A stretch of DNA of 53,547 nt from Salmonella enterica subsp. diarizonae (lineage in GTDB: Bacteria; Pseudomonadota; Gammaproteobacteria; Enterobacterales; Enterobacteriaceae): contig NZ_VXJV01000017.1 in the NCBI RefSeq assembly GCF_008692785.1, positions 1-53,547 on the forward strand. Reading direction: 5' to 3'. This document shows, in pieces, positions 39,919 through 50,125 of this stretch (its first letter is position 1; each line of letters starts with the position of its first letter). Under the pieces are notes generated by a model. The model was not told where the DNA came from and searched no databases. It saw nothing but the letters and a program-made list of their open reading frames with translations. Both the position numbers and the translations under genes were made by a program.

Positions 39919-40911
39919 ATGTACAGAAAAAGACTGATACTTGCCGGGGTTCTTGCAAATATCCTTACAGGATGTAGTTCTCCGCCAAAATTAACGGAAC
40001 CTGAAGGACAGTGGGTCGATTTTGACACGTCAGGGGCGATTGTCGGTACAGTTGCAACGTCTTCTCCGGCTTGCCTTAATTGCTGGCAGGAAATACAGGC
40101 ACCGATACCAAAAGAGAGTGCTGTAGCAAAACGGATATCCGTAACATCCACTTTGCTCTCATCACCATCTCCGGCCATAACCACTGCGCCAGTAGTTAAA
40201 ATAAAAGAGCATACAGAAAGTAAACCGGATATGAAGAGTTTTGTCAGCAAGGACGGTGAGAAAGTACCACTGTATAAAGCATTACGTGAAATAATTCCTG
40301 CTGAATGGAAGGTAAATTTGTCACCTCCGGTTGTTGAAAAATTTACTCATAATGTCTCATGGAAGGGAAATGACCAATGGCCGTATGTATTAAGAAAGAT
40401 GCTTACAGCCTACGGATTAAAGGCCGAGATAAACGACAAGAAAGCTGAAATTGTCATTCTGTATGCACAGAAAGCAAGCGTTCCGGTCAAATCTGTAACG
40501 CTATCGGCTAAACCACTGATAACACGACTACCGGAAACCAGGGTTCTGAAACCCCCTGTAGTGCCGGTTGTAACACAAGGTATCTTGCCTCCGGTTAAGA
40601 AAAATGTACCGATAATTAAACCTGCTCCTGTGTCGGTGCTAAAAGTCTGGACTTTGGATAAAGGGACAACACTACAGAAAGGATTTAATTCCTGGGTCGA
40701 AAAAGAAACTTGTCCGACCGCGAAGAAAAAATGGACGGTTAAATGGGATACCGATACTGATTATCCGATTGACGAACCTCTGACATTCCGTGTCAGAAAC
40801 TTCGAAGAAGCGACTGATCAGCTCTTCAATCTTTATCGGAAGGCGCAGGTTCCATTGTATGCAGATGGCTACAGGAATCAGTGTCTGATTATAATTAATG
40901 AGGGAAAATAA
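39919..40911 (+). CDS. pilL: PilL-type lipoprotein of the type IVb pilus
   Basis: 330 residues. Lipoprotein signal (ILTGC, Cys about 19). Two repeated TcpQ-like domains: about 105-185 (VPLYKALREIIPAEWKVNL...WPYVLRKMLTAYGLKAEI) and about 243-327 (WTLDKGTTLQKGFNSWVEK...FEEATDQLFNLYRKAQVPLYADGY), joined by a Pro/Val-rich linker. First gene of the thin-pilus operon, as in IncI plasmids; probably supports the PilN secretin. Confidence 0.82.
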   Translation: MYRKRLILAGVLANILTGCSSPPKLTEPEGQWVDFDTSGAIVGTVATSSPACLNCWQEIQAPIPKESAVAKRISVTSTLLSSPSPAITTAPVVKIKEHTESKPDMKSFVSKDGEKVPLYKALREIIPAEWKVNLSPPVVEKFTHNVSWKGNDQWPYVLRKMLTAYGLKAEINDKKAEIVILYAQKASVPVKSVTLSAKPLITRLPETRVLKPPVVPVVTQGILPPVKKNVPIIKPAPVSVLKVWTLDKGTTLQKGFNSWVEKETCPTAKKKWTVKWDTDTDYPIDEPLTFRVRNFEEATDQLFNLYRKAQVPLYADGYRNQCLIIINEGK

Positions 40912-41023
40912 AATGGATTTAAACTTTTTGTGAATTTCTTAAATAAATAACATCGTCATTAATAATTAAATCCATTAGAGACTAATCATCAGTCGAATAA
41001 CTTAATTTCAGGTTATCATATTT

Positions 41024-42727
41024 ATGAACAAAAAAATTATAGCGTCAGCTATTGCTGTTGGTGCGTTATTGCTTTTGTCGCTTCCAGGATGCACTATTCA
41101 ACGAATGAATGAAGTGAAAAAGAGTGCTGAAGATACTGGGGTCAAAGCATCTTCATTAATTCAACAAATGGGGGATAACCACCCTGTAGTCCGGTTTACA
41201 AATAGCCAGTACATAAATACGTCTCCTTTGCCAAAGCCTAAGTATGATGCGCCGCGACAGGTGGTGAATTGCAATATTCAATATTTAACCGTCAAACCCC
41301 AGGATATATTTGAATTAAGTCAGGATCTCAGTGAACAGTGCCATATTCGCTTTCGCGTATCTCCCGATGCTTCTGCATATCTGGGTTCTGTTGGTACTGG
41401 CGGTGGTGTGACACAGCGTCTGACTGATGTTCCATCTCCGGTAATTAACAGTGGCGAAATGAAGCCGCTGGCGATGTTTGGTGCTCAGGCAAATAATAAT
41501 GCGGCTCCGGCTACAGTTGCTACCAGGAAGATTACGGATATCAGGTACTCTGGCTCTCTGGGGCGTTTCCTCGATCTCGTTACTGGAAGGCTTGGTATTT
41601 CATGGAAGTATGAGAACGGGGAGGTGATTTTTTACTACCTGGAAACGAAGCGCTTTGATATTCAGCCAGCAGATGCTTCCTACAAACTAACAGGGACAGT
41701 CACCAGTGGGTTATCGAGCTCTACTGGCACGGACAGCAGTAACTCTGGTGGTGGCTCAGATTCTGGTGTGTCCGGGTCCGGTGGATCAACAATGTCCTCA
41801 ACCGTTGGTATGGGGAACGACCTCTATAAGGATTTAAAAACCACCGTCGAGAGCATGTTAACTCCGGGTGTTGGCCGCCTGAGTCTTAACTCGACGACGG
41901 GAACGATGATGGTGACGGATGTACCGGAAGTCGTTCGTCAGGTTGGCGAGTATATAGAAGATGAAAACAGTACGCTCAGTAAGCAGGTAATTCTCAAGGT
42001 TGTGACATATACCGTTAACACGGATACCAGCGATCTTGTTGGAATCGACTGGAATCTTGTCTGGAAATCCCTTAGCGGCAAATACGGTATTAAGCTGGCG
42101 AATAGCAGCCGTACCGGTTCAGATGATGCAATTACCGGTGGGTTTAGTGTCCTTGATACGGCTGAAGGGGCTGCAAAACAGTTTGCCGGGACGTCATTCC
42201 TGCTGGATGCACTTTCACAGCAGGTTCGGGTAGCAGATGTCAAAACTAACACGGTTATGACAACAAATATGGCTGCGGCACCTGTGCTGGTAGGCCAGCA
42301 GACTACATATCTGAAAAGTTCTGAATCGACACCTTACGTTTCAGGAAATTCAACCGTTACGACTCAGACCCTCACGCCGGGCAGTGTAACGACAGGTACA
42401 AACATCACGATCTTCCCGAAAATCCTCAAGAACTCTGATCGCCTGATGTTAAATATGTTCATGGATATATCTTCACTCAAGAATATGCGTGTTATTACCT
42501 CAGATACGCAGAAACTTGAGGCTCCTAACGTTGATACTCGCTCATTACAGCAACGTATATGGCTGAAACCGGGTCAGACGATTGTGATGTCCGGATTTGA
42601 GCAAAATACGGATAATTCGACCCGTAAGGGCGTCGGTGAGCCGGAAAATATTGCGTTTGGCGGTTCATTATCCGGAGCTAAAACCAAGCAAACCTTTGTT
42701 ATTACGGTGACGCCTTATGTTCGCTAA
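41024..42727 (+). CDS. pilN: PilN outer membrane secretin
   Basis: 567 residues. Lipoprotein signal (LSLPGC). N-terminal domains followed by the secretin C-terminus (LQQRIWLKPGQTIVMSGFEQN; FVITVTPYVR at the end). A Ser/Gly-rich linker lies at about 228-262. BfpB/PilN family: forms the pore for the type IVb pilus. Confidence 0.92.
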   Translation: MNKKIIASAIAVGALLLLSLPGCTIQRMNEVKKSAEDTGVKASSLIQQMGDNHPVVRFTNSQYINTSPLPKPKYDAPRQVVNCNIQYLTVKPQDIFELSQDLSEQCHIRFRVSPDASAYLGSVGTGGGVTQRLTDVPSPVINSGEMKPLAMFGAQANNNAAPATVATRKITDIRYSGSLGRFLDLVTGRLGISWKYENGEVIFYYLETKRFDIQPADASYKLTGTVTSGLSSSTGTDSSNSGGGSDSGVSGSGGSTMSSTVGMGNDLYKDLKTTVESMLTPGVGRLSLNSTTGTMMVTDVPEVVRQVGEYIEDENSTLSKQVILKVVTYTVNTDTSDLVGIDWNLVWKSLSGKYGIKLANSSRTGSDDAITGGFSVLDTAEGAAKQFAGTSFLLDALSQQVRVADVKTNTVMTTNMAAAPVLVGQQTTYLKSSESTPYVSGNSTVTTQTLTPGSVTTGTNITIFPKILKNSDRLMLNMFMDISSLKNMRVITSDTQKLEAPNVDTRSLQQRIWLKPGQTIVMSGFEQNTDNSTRKGVGEPENIAFGGSLSGAKTKQTFVITVTPYVR

Positions 42728-44105
42728 AAAGAAGTTTCGACTCAGAACGGAAAAAGTGAAGTCTACGGAAAATAGTGATGCTGACGCCGCAATCCGAATC
42801 CTGAAGATTCACGGTTATCGTTTTGTGGTTGGGCTCAAATGGGAGCTGATCAAGGCCCAGCGCAACATTATGAAGGAAGTTCGCCGGATAGGACGGATTC
42901 GCAATCTCGACGTTGTTGCGCTCAGGCAGGCAGAGGCAATACAGGCTGGATTTGCACCAAAAACCCGTCAGAAACTTAGGGGAACTTACTCATTGATTGT
43001 CGCTCTGTCCTCACTGATGGATGGTGCCTGCATTGCAGTGATCCCGCTCGGTAAAAATTCTCACGGGAAGGCTGAATTCACGTTGCTGGGACGTACAGCA
43101 AAAGGAACTATCCACCCTGGTTCTGACCGTATCCTTAGTCACGACGAAATAGGTCAGGCTGTTGTTGACCTGCGTCAGGATATGGCCGGAAACCGTCAGG
43201 ACGTCATTCCGGTATATGGTGATCCTGATATCGGTAGTTGGGTGACAGATGTTCTGGATCTGGACGCCATACTTACGCCTGGCAATATCCGCAAAGATTT
43301 TCGATTGCGGCCGCTGCGCTGGGGAATGACCCGAACACAGCTACTTTGGTTTGTCAGTGCGCTCTTCGTTTTACTTCTGGTGTTGATTTTTTACCTCAAA
43401 TGGCTCAATGAGCAGGAACAGCAGCGGGCCATTGCCATACAAGTGAAGATACAGCAACAGGAAGAGGTTAATCGTAAAGCGAGATACAAGGCCGCGCTCG
43501 ATAAACTGCGCCATCCGTGGATAAACACATCATCCGTACAGGATTTTCTTACCGGATGTGAAGTAGCGCTTAAACGGCTACGCCTGTCCATTGAGGGCTG
43601 GGAGCTTTCTGGAATGAAGTGTGACCAGAGCGGGATGAGTGCGAGCTACAACCGACCTAATAACTCCGTTGCTACTGCTGAAAAGTTTGTGGAGGCTGTG
43701 CGAAAAATTTACGGCATAGAGCCGGAGGTCAACTTCAAAAGCACATCGGTATCTGTATTCACTCTCCCGCACACGTTGCCGCCCAACGGCGATGATCCGA
43801 TGAACAATATGGGGGAGCAACTGGTAAAGGTTATCTCACTGTTCCAGAGCGTGAATATTCAGGCGTCATTCAGTGCAGTGCCTGTTAATGACGTGAAGAA
43901 AAACGAGCAGGGAGAAGATATGCCATTACAGGACTGGCAGGAATATACCTTCAGCGTGGATACAGCCGTTCCGCCACAACTGGTATTCAGGAACGACGAA
44001 TTCACCGGGGTACGCATCAATAACATTATTTATGAAATTGGTCAGGCGGGGGAGCTGGCCTACAAAATTACGGGGACGGTCTATGGCGAATACAAACGCA
44101 AATAA
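42717..44105 (+). CDS. pilO: PilO pilus assembly protein
   Basis: 462 residues; the start overlaps pilN by 11 bases. Cytoplasmic N-terminal domain, one membrane span (about 205-225, LLWFVSALFVLLLVLIFYL), then a coiled coil and a periplasmic domain. Matches PilO of R64-type thin pili in size and layout. Likely inner membrane platform component. Confidence 0.82.
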   Translation: MFAKKKFRLRTEKVKSTENSDADAAIRILKIHGYRFVVGLKWELIKAQRNIMKEVRRIGRIRNLDVVALRQAEAIQAGFAPKTRQKLRGTYSLIVALSSLMDGACIAVIPLGKNSHGKAEFTLLGRTAKGTIHPGSDRILSHDEIGQAVVDLRQDMAGNRQDVIPVYGDPDIGSWVTDVLDLDAILTPGNIRKDFRLRPLRWGMTRTQLLWFVSALFVLLLVLIFYLKWLNEQEQQRAIAIQVKIQQQEEVNRKARYKAALDKLRHPWINTSSVQDFLTGCEVALKRLRLSIEGWELSGMKCDQSGMSASYNRPNNSVATAEKFVEAVRKIYGIEPEVNFKSTSVSVFTLPHTLPPNGDDPMNNMGEQLVKVISLFQSVNIQASFSAVPVNDVKKNEQGEDMPLQDWQEYTFSVDTAVPPQLVFRNDEFTGVRINNIIYEIGQAGELAYKITGTVYGEYKRK

Positions 44106-44532
44106 ATATTTGGGGGCAGGCTTAGGCTTGTTGTTACTTTCCTTTTGTTTTATGGCCGGGGCAGAAGATTTGACCGGAACCGCCTGGGATCTGGATACCC
44201 TGCAAAAACAGCGGGTTCTCTATGAAGCTCAGGCGGCGGTCAAAAAAGCACAGGCAGAGGCTGAAGGTGTGGGGGGAAGTATCACGCTCTCATCGTCGAC
44301 CGGCGAGGCCGGTTCGGGTATGCGAAATACCGTGCCTGCCACACCAGACATAACGCCGCAACTGGTGAAAATCAACGGGCGAAACGCGGTGATCAGTATG
44401 CCTGGCGGTAAAACCGTAACGGTTAACTCCGGACAGATGCTGCCTGGCGGACGCTGGCAAATAGTAAGTGTCAGCCTCAATGGGGTGAAGGTGCGCAATA
44501 TCTCCACCCGACGTGAAGAGATACTGAACTGA
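44083..44532 (+). CDS. pilP: PilP pilus assembly protein
   Basis: 149 residues from ATG 44083, overlapping pilO by 23 bases. Signal peptide (LGLLLLSFCFMAGA-ED). The periplasmic part has a coil (LQKQRVLYEAQAAVKKAQAEAE) and a beta domain (NAVISMPGGKTVTVNSGQMLPGGRWQIVSVSLNGVKV) typical of PilP. It should connect the inner membrane platform to PilN. Confidence 0.82.
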   Translation: MANTNANKYLGAGLGLLLLSFCFMAGAEDLTGTAWDLDTLQKQRVLYEAQAAVKKAQAEAEGVGGSITLSSSTGEAGSGMRNTVPATPDITPQLVKINGRNAVISMPGGKTVTVNSGQMLPGGRWQIVSVSLNGVKVRNISTRREEILN

Positions 44533-44546
44533 CAGGAATAACATTA

Positions 44547-46109
44547 ATGAGCGAAAACAGTCAGAATGAAAGACCTGGCAGTGTTGAAAGCCGGTTTTCT
44601 GAACGTACCCACAGTTGCATTAACCTCCGTCAGTTATTGAAGGAGGAAAGCATTGTCGCTGATATCCAGGATAGTGTCCTGTTGTTGAAAAACACGGAAG
44701 ACAGCACCTGCCAGTTTCTGGTGCTGGATAAACTGAATCAAACGCCTCTTTATCTGGAGTTAATTGCAAAGCTTCGGCAGAGCGGGCATCGTCCTGAAGT
44801 TATTTGGGTCAACAACGAAGAAATGGCTCAGGTAGCATGGAAGTTTGATGCCGGACAAGAAGATGAGCAGCCTGAAGACGAGGCCAGTCTGCAAGGCAAA
44901 GTAAAAGATCTTCTCGCCCGTGCTGTCGCTGTCGGCGCGTCAGATATGCACTTATATGTCAGCGACCACTATTTCCGTGTCTGGTTTCGTGTTGATGGTA
45001 TACGCCGTCCGTTCCATGAATTTGATGATTCAGCGAGTAACGGCAGGCGTCTGATTCAGTCGATGTTTAATACCATGTGTGCAGGTCAGAGTACCAACAC
45101 ATTGAGCTATACACAGTCTGCTGATGCCCGTTTCCGCGAAGAGTTCGTAACAGAATTTGGCCTCAGTACCGCGCGAGTAGCCACTCGTCCTGGTGGCGAT
45201 AACCGGATTCTGGTAGTGGTGCGCCTTATCAGCAAACGCAAGGAGTCGCTTGCGCTTGATTCGTTAGGTATGACGCCACAACAGATAGCGTCAGTCCGGC
45301 GTGCGGCAAGAAAGATCACCGGCATTATTGTCGCTAACGGACCTACCGGGCATGGTAAGTCCACGCTGTTACAGTGTCTTGCCGAAATGACTCTCAGAGA
45401 CGACCCCGGTATACACCTTATTACCGTGGAAGATCCCGTAGAATCTCCGATTTTTGGAGCTATTCAAACTCCTTTAATGGAGGAGTGGCCTGAAGCGATT
45501 CGAAATCTACTGCGTCTTGACCCGGATACCATTTATTACGGAGAGGCGCGTGATGCCGAGTCTGTTTATGGTGTGATTGAAGCCGCGCAGACCGGGCATG
45601 AAGTGTTGACTACAACACATACGACCTGGCCCATTGATGTGCTTCAGCGCTGGAAACGCTTTGGTGTTGATGAGAGCTATCTGACAGACCCCACGCTGAT
45701 CACCTGTCTTGTGGGAATTCGACTGACGCCGTTGTTGTGCCCGGAGTGCAAACAGCCGTATTCCGGGCATCGTGCCAGTATTGATCCGGAGATCGAGGAA
45801 ATTATTACCAGGTACACCCGACCGGAAGGGCTATTCAGCCGCAATCCGGCAGGGTGCCCGGCGTGCAAATTTACGGGGTTTCGTGGACGTACAGGTGTTT
45901 TTGAGGTCATTGAGACGGATCGAAAATTCATGTCGTTGTACCAACACGAAGGGAAGTTTGCTGCCTGGCAATACTGGAAACAAAAAGGGAATACCTCCCT
46001 GGCGGAAAATCTTATCAGGCTGATTAATGATGGCCGCGTTGATCCTGTAATGGGCCATAGCAAAGTCTGTAATCTGGACAGAGATGAGACATTTAATGAA
46101 CCGAATTAA
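44547..46109 (+). CDS. pilQ: PilQ pilus-extension ATPase
   Basis: 520 residues. GspE/PilB superfamily: Walker A GPTGHGKST (about 265), Asp box ITVEDPVES, Walker B LDPDTIYYGEARD, His box GHEVLTTTHTT, and a four-cysteine zinc site (CPECKQPY, CPACKFTG). Drives pilin polymerisation. The C-terminus overlaps pilR by 26 bases. Confidence 0.92.
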   Translation: MSENSQNERPGSVESRFSERTHSCINLRQLLKEESIVADIQDSVLLLKNTEDSTCQFLVLDKLNQTPLYLELIAKLRQSGHRPEVIWVNNEEMAQVAWKFDAGQEDEQPEDEASLQGKVKDLLARAVAVGASDMHLYVSDHYFRVWFRVDGIRRPFHEFDDSASNGRRLIQSMFNTMCAGQSTNTLSYTQSADARFREEFVTEFGLSTARVATRPGGDNRILVVVRLISKRKESLALDSLGMTPQQIASVRRAARKITGIIVANGPTGHGKSTLLQCLAEMTLRDDPGIHLITVEDPVESPIFGAIQTPLMEEWPEAIRNLLRLDPDTIYYGEARDAESVYGVIEAAQTGHEVLTTTHTTWPIDVLQRWKRFGVDESYLTDPTLITCLVGIRLTPLLCPECKQPYSGHRASIDPEIEEIITRYTRPEGLFSRNPAGCPACKFTGFRGRTGVFEVIETDRKFMSLYQHEGKFAAWQYWKQKGNTSLAENLIRLINDGRVDPVMGHSKVCNLDRDETFNEPN

Positions 46110-47160
46110 ACGCTGGATTTATCAGAAAACGTTTAATGCCTCAGATCGCATGGAAATATATGATAATTTTCGTCAATATTTGCTTGATGGTTTGAGCGCA
46201 CAAATAACCTTTGAAAAACTTATCGATAATTACACGCGACGAGGTAAAAAAACGGGCGACCCAATAGGCGAAATTCTGACGGAATGTAGCCAGAATCTTA
46301 AAGCAGGATTTTCCCTTGCCGAATCCTTTAAAGAGTGGATACCTGATCAGGAACTCAGTATTATTGAGTCCTGTGATAAAGCCGGGAAACTGACTGATGG
46401 ATTTAAAAATGCCATGATTATTGCAGAAGGCACAGATAAAATTTCCGGTTCTGTCTGGTCAACGTTATTAAATTTTGGCTATATCCAGTCTTTAGCTATC
46501 GGTCTGGTTGCTATTTTCTGTATAACACTAGTACCAACGATAAAACAAAGTGTCCCGCTGGAAAAATGGAATACGTTACAGACTGGTGTCTGGTATTTCT
46601 ATGTAGCGATTACCGATTACTGGTATCTGATGCTGGCTGTCGTTGCCACATTAGCTGTTACTGTTTATAGATCGCTGTCCGTCTGGACTGGGAATCTTCG
46701 TTTCTGGTTTGACCGGTTTCCACCCTGGTCGGTGTACAGGCGGTTACAGGGAGCCTCGTTTATTCTCAACGTGAATGCCATGTTATCTGCTGGTATTCCG
46801 ATAGAAACTGCTATCCGTGGACTGGTGGAATCCAGTACCTCTCCGTGGCTACTGGAGCGGCTGGAAGCCATATTGAGGAACATTGAGGCAGGGGAAAAAA
46901 ACCTGGGGGCGGCTATGGATGCCACCGGCTACGAGTTTCCTGGGGAGGATGCCATCATCAAGATGCAGAGCCTCTTTGAAACCGCAAATCAGGAGAATTC
47001 CCTGCATCGTTTTGCTGATAAATGGCTGGACAGGACGGTGAAGACGGTTGAGAAATCAGGAACAGTTATTCAGGTGATGGGGTATTTTGGAATAGCTATT
47101 GCGATTCTGTTACTTATTCTGGTGATGTCCGATCTTATTCAGCAGGCATTCTTTATGTGA
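46084..47160 (+). CDS. pilR: PilR inner membrane platform protein
   Basis: 358 residues. Two GspF-like halves and three to four hydrophobic spans (for example IQSLAIGLVAIFCITLVP, YWYLMLAVVATLAVTVY, MGYFGIAIAILLLILVMS). SIIESCDKAGKLTDGFKNA and LSAGIPIETAIRGL are typical GspF motifs. ATG 46096 is an alternative start. Confidence 0.88.
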   Translation: MRHLMNRIKRWIYQKTFNASDRMEIYDNFRQYLLDGLSAQITFEKLIDNYTRRGKKTGDPIGEILTECSQNLKAGFSLAESFKEWIPDQELSIIESCDKAGKLTDGFKNAMIIAEGTDKISGSVWSTLLNFGYIQSLAIGLVAIFCITLVPTIKQSVPLEKWNTLQTGVWYFYVAITDYWYLMLAVVATLAVTVYRSLSVWTGNLRFWFDRFPPWSVYRRLQGASFILNVNAMLSAGIPIETAIRGLVESSTSPWLLERLEAILRNIEAGEKNLGAAMDATGYEFPGEDAIIKMQSLFETANQENSLHRFADKWLDRTVKTVEKSGTVIQVMGYFGIAIAILLLILVMSDLIQQAFFM

Positions 47161-47216
47161 TGAATTTACTAATCACAATAACACTTCTTCGATAAATAAT
47201 CTGGAGTAAATTGAAA

Positions 47217-47729
47217 ATGAAATTAAAGAAAGTTAAACATGGTCTGATAAACATTACAGACCAAAGTGTTAATATGGGTATTATTTTTATTGTCCTGGGG
47301 ATTGTGGCTGCTGTTGGCTATACAGTCTACAGTAAGTTCTGGGCTGTAAATGAAACGAATGTCATCAGTAATATTATTAATGAGGTTCGAAATATGGGAG
47401 AAGGTAATGGTGGCTATGGGACAGCCAATTATAACCAGGCCATTATCAACTCAGAAGCTATTTCAAGTAAGGTAAAATATTCCGGTACGACGATTTACAA
47501 TCATTCTGGTGGCACGATTACCGTCGTTGGTGCAAATACCGGATTTACAGTGACCAGTACGGGGCTTTCCAAAAAGGATTGTATTAATATGGCTTCGCAA
47601 CTCGGCACGGCAGATATGGCTTCAACAAAAATTAATTCAACATCTATCAATGGCGTGGTATCGACAATTGCGGCAACCGCAGCCTGTTCTTCTGACAGTA
47701 ACACGGTAGCGTTCACTACGAGGGGCTGA
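47217..47729 (+). CDS. pilS: PilS type IVb prepilin
   Basis: 170 residues from ATG 47217. Short leader (MKLKKVKHG) with cleavage before LINITDQ, then the hydrophobic alpha helix (MGIIFIVLGIVAAVGYTVYS) and a Gly/Thr-rich globular domain with a Cys pair near the C-terminus (DCINMAS, AACSSDS). Major subunit of the thin pilus. The leader site G-LINITD is shared with PilV, so both should be cut by PilU. Confidence 0.9.
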   Translation: MKLKKVKHGLINITDQSVNMGIIFIVLGIVAAVGYTVYSKFWAVNETNVISNIINEVRNMGEGNGGYGTANYNQAIINSEAISSKVKYSGTTIYNHSGGTITVVGANTGFTVTSTGLSKKDCINMASQLGTADMASTKINSTSINGVVSTIAATAACSSDSNTVAFTTRG

Positions 47730-47739
47730 CAGGAGGAAC

Positions 47740-47763
47740 GCCGGGTACACTGTTGTGCCCGGC
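47740..47763 (+). other. Hairpin between pilS and the PilT-like ATPase gene
   Basis: GCCGGGTACAC and GTGCCCGGC-type arms form a stable hairpin 10 bases after the pilS stop, without a T-run. Such stems often protect an abundant upstream mRNA such as the major pilin. Confidence 0.55.
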
Positions 47764-47780
47764 AAACAGGAGCGTGCCAC

Positions 47781-48719
47781 ATGAACCGATTAAACGAATT
47801 GAGTTTTATTGACCTGTATCTCGGAGAAGAATTTGCTGAAATAAAGGGAATGAAAGGCGCAAGTGCATATCTGACCGATTTGCCGGATATCTACCAGAGC
47901 GATGCCTTTGAACTCAGGAACGCGTGCAACGAAATTCATTTCAGCACGCATAAAACGGAATTTTCCTTACGCTATGACGGGCGCATTTACCGTGTGACGG
48001 TCGTTTGCAATGACTGGTCGGGAGCCAGTTTTGTGATCCGCCAGACGCCGGAACGTATCCTGCCCTTTACCGATGTGCCACTCAGTACACCATTACGTAG
48101 TTCCATCACCCGTCCTGGCGCAACCGGATTGTGCCTGATTGCTGGCGAATTGGGGTCGGGGAAGACGACTACTGCTGCCTCAGTGTTACGTCAGCGTATT
48201 GAGATAACAGGGAGTCTGGGGGTATCCATTGAAGATCCTATAGAAACACTGCTGCATGGCCGACACGGTAACGGGCGGTGTCTTCAGCTTGAAGTCGGCC
48301 AGAATGAATCGTATTCAACGGCGACGAAAAAAGCCCTGCGTATGGGCGCGTCATGCCTGCTGTTAGGGGAAATACGTGACGGGCAAACGGCACATGAGGT
48401 ACTGAAAGCGTCGTTGACAATGTTTGTCGTGTCTACGATCCACGGTTCATCTGTCTATGAGGCCATTGAACGTTACGTGATGTTTTGCGAGGAAATCAAC
48501 CACAACGCGAAACAGAATGTAGCCAATACGCTGTACATCATCGCTCATCAGACAATGACCTCAGTACGACGTGGTGATAAGGCTACTGGCCGCAATATCA
48601 GCATCAACGCTTTTAATCTGGTGAACTGTACGCAGAACGCAGCTATCAAATCCAAAATCATGCAGGGCAATTATCGGGCCTTGCAGGATGAATTCAACGG
48701 TATCGAATACACCCTGTAA
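47781..48719 (+). CDS. PilT-like second traffic ATPase (possible retraction motor)
   Basis: 312 residues. GspE/PilT superfamily: Walker A AGELGSGKTT (about 120), Asp box SIEDPIETL, Walker B SCLLLGEIRDG, His box VVSTIHGSS. It lacks the N-terminal domain and zinc site of PilQ, so it is nearer the retraction ATPases such as BfpF. Standard IncI pil operons have only PilQ, so this gene is unusual here. Retraction is inferred. Confidence 0.8.
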   Translation: MNRLNELSFIDLYLGEEFAEIKGMKGASAYLTDLPDIYQSDAFELRNACNEIHFSTHKTEFSLRYDGRIYRVTVVCNDWSGASFVIRQTPERILPFTDVPLSTPLRSSITRPGATGLCLIAGELGSGKTTTAASVLRQRIEITGSLGVSIEDPIETLLHGRHGNGRCLQLEVGQNESYSTATKKALRMGASCLLLGEIRDGQTAHEVLKASLTMFVVSTIHGSSVYEAIERYVMFCEEINHNAKQNVANTLYIIAHQTMTSVRRGDKATGRNISINAFNLVNCTQNAAIKSKIMQGNYRALQDEFNGIEYTL

Positions 48720-48734
48720 TATGGAATCAAGAAA

Positions 48735-50051
48735 ATGGCTATATTAATAAATCCCCCGAAGCGCGGCATGATCAATATCACCGACGCTGCTATCGGAATT
48801 GGTGTCTTGTTTCTTATTATGGGGGTTATTGTGATCCCCATGAATAACTGGTTATCGAATCAGGCAAAAGCGATTGTGGCTTCAACCCAGGCAAAACGGG
48901 TACAAAAGGCGGTACAGCTCTACATCAAGGATAATCACTCAATGATAGCCAGCACGGCCACAGCCAGCACGCCGTACATATTTGGCGTTTCCCGGTTAAT
49001 CAGCGCCGGATATCTGCCTACAGGATTCTCCACGACTAACGGTTTTGGTGCTACATATCAGACGCGAGTATTTGAGCCGACAGCAGATAAATTACAGTCC
49101 ATGACCTACCTGGCAGGTGGTGCCAGGCTGTCAAAAAGCCTGGCCCGAAAGGTTGCGATCGGAATTGGCGCAGAAGGGGGAATCATTGACGGCAACACAG
49201 CGAAAGGAGCGCTGGGTAGCTGGAGTGTGGCGCTGTCTTCGTTTGGTGGTTATAACCCCGGTGATGGTAGCGTCGTGATTGCGGGTTTTTACGATCACGG
49301 TATCAGTATTAATGATTACTTATATCGTAAATCCGTTCCCGGACATCCGGAATTAAATACGATGAGCACGTCCCTGAACATGGGAAATAACAATATAACC
49401 AACGCAGCCACTACAACGACAACCACGCTGAATGCAACTGATGTTAATTCTACTAATGTCACCGCAACAAACAATGTAACAGGTACGAATGTTAATGCCA
49501 GGACGACGCGCACCGAAGGGGAGACATACACAGGGGGATGGTTCCGCACAACCGGAGATACGGGATGGTATAGCGAGAAACACGGTGGCGGCATTTATAT
49601 GACGGATAATTCCTGGGTCAGGGTATACAACGACAAGAATTTCTCAACCGGAGGGCAGATCAAAGGGGGGACAGTAAGAGCTGATGGACGACTGTATGCA
49701 GGAGAGGCATTACAGCTTGAAAAAGTGTACACCGCTGGTTCTGGTTGCTCACCAAACGGGCTTATAGGGCGGGATGCTTCTGGTAGTATACTTTCCTGCC
49801 AGTCAGGAATATGGAAATCGTCGGAATTTTCTTTCCGGGTTGCCGGAACGTTCCAGGTCTGGCCGGGGCAAACAGTAAATCTGGGGCGGTTTAAATTGTG
49901 TATCAACACGTACCGTATTGACGGACGAGAAATGGCTCTGACAGAACTTATTCCTACCGATGGTCCTGACTCAAACGGTAACATGAACTGGCGTGCGTAC
50001 AACGGCACCCAATATTCTGCATATTATATGGGAATTCATTGTTTTATTTAA
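48735..50051 (+). CDS. pilV: PilV minor pilin/adhesin with fixed C-terminus
   Basis: 438 residues. Class III signal G-MINITDAAIGIG, then a hydrophobic helix and the conserved shufflon-type N-terminal region. A Thr/Asn-rich stalk (about 215-250) leads to a module like phage tail fibres (GWFRTTGDTGWYSEKHGGGIYMTDNSWVRVYNDKN), then a C-terminal domain with two Cys. In R64 the C-terminus is swapped by Rci; I find no rci and no repeated shufflon segments after the gene. Confidence 0.87.
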   Translation: MAILINPPKRGMINITDAAIGIGVLFLIMGVIVIPMNNWLSNQAKAIVASTQAKRVQKAVQLYIKDNHSMIASTATASTPYIFGVSRLISAGYLPTGFSTTNGFGATYQTRVFEPTADKLQSMTYLAGGARLSKSLARKVAIGIGAEGGIIDGNTAKGALGSWSVALSSFGGYNPGDGSVVIAGFYDHGISINDYLYRKSVPGHPELNTMSTSLNMGNNNITNAATTTTTTLNATDVNSTNVTATNNVTGTNVNARTTRTEGETYTGGWFRTTGDTGWYSEKHGGGIYMTDNSWVRVYNDKNFSTGGQIKGGTVRADGRLYAGEALQLEKVYTAGSGCSPNGLIGRDASGSILSCQSGIWKSSEFSFRVAGTFQVWPGQTVNLGRFKLCINTYRIDGREMALTELIPTDGPDSNGNMNWRAYNGTQYSAYYMGIHCFI

Positions 50052-50125
50052 CTGGTGTGCCTGAAATCAGACCTTGTATTACTCATGCGGCAGGTTCTGA
50101 TATTTATTTTCATAGGGAAATAAAA

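Noticed and set aside
49505-49630. Phage tail-fibre-like module taken as prophage remnant
   Set aside because: It is in frame inside pilV, where such modules are normal in PilV adhesins.
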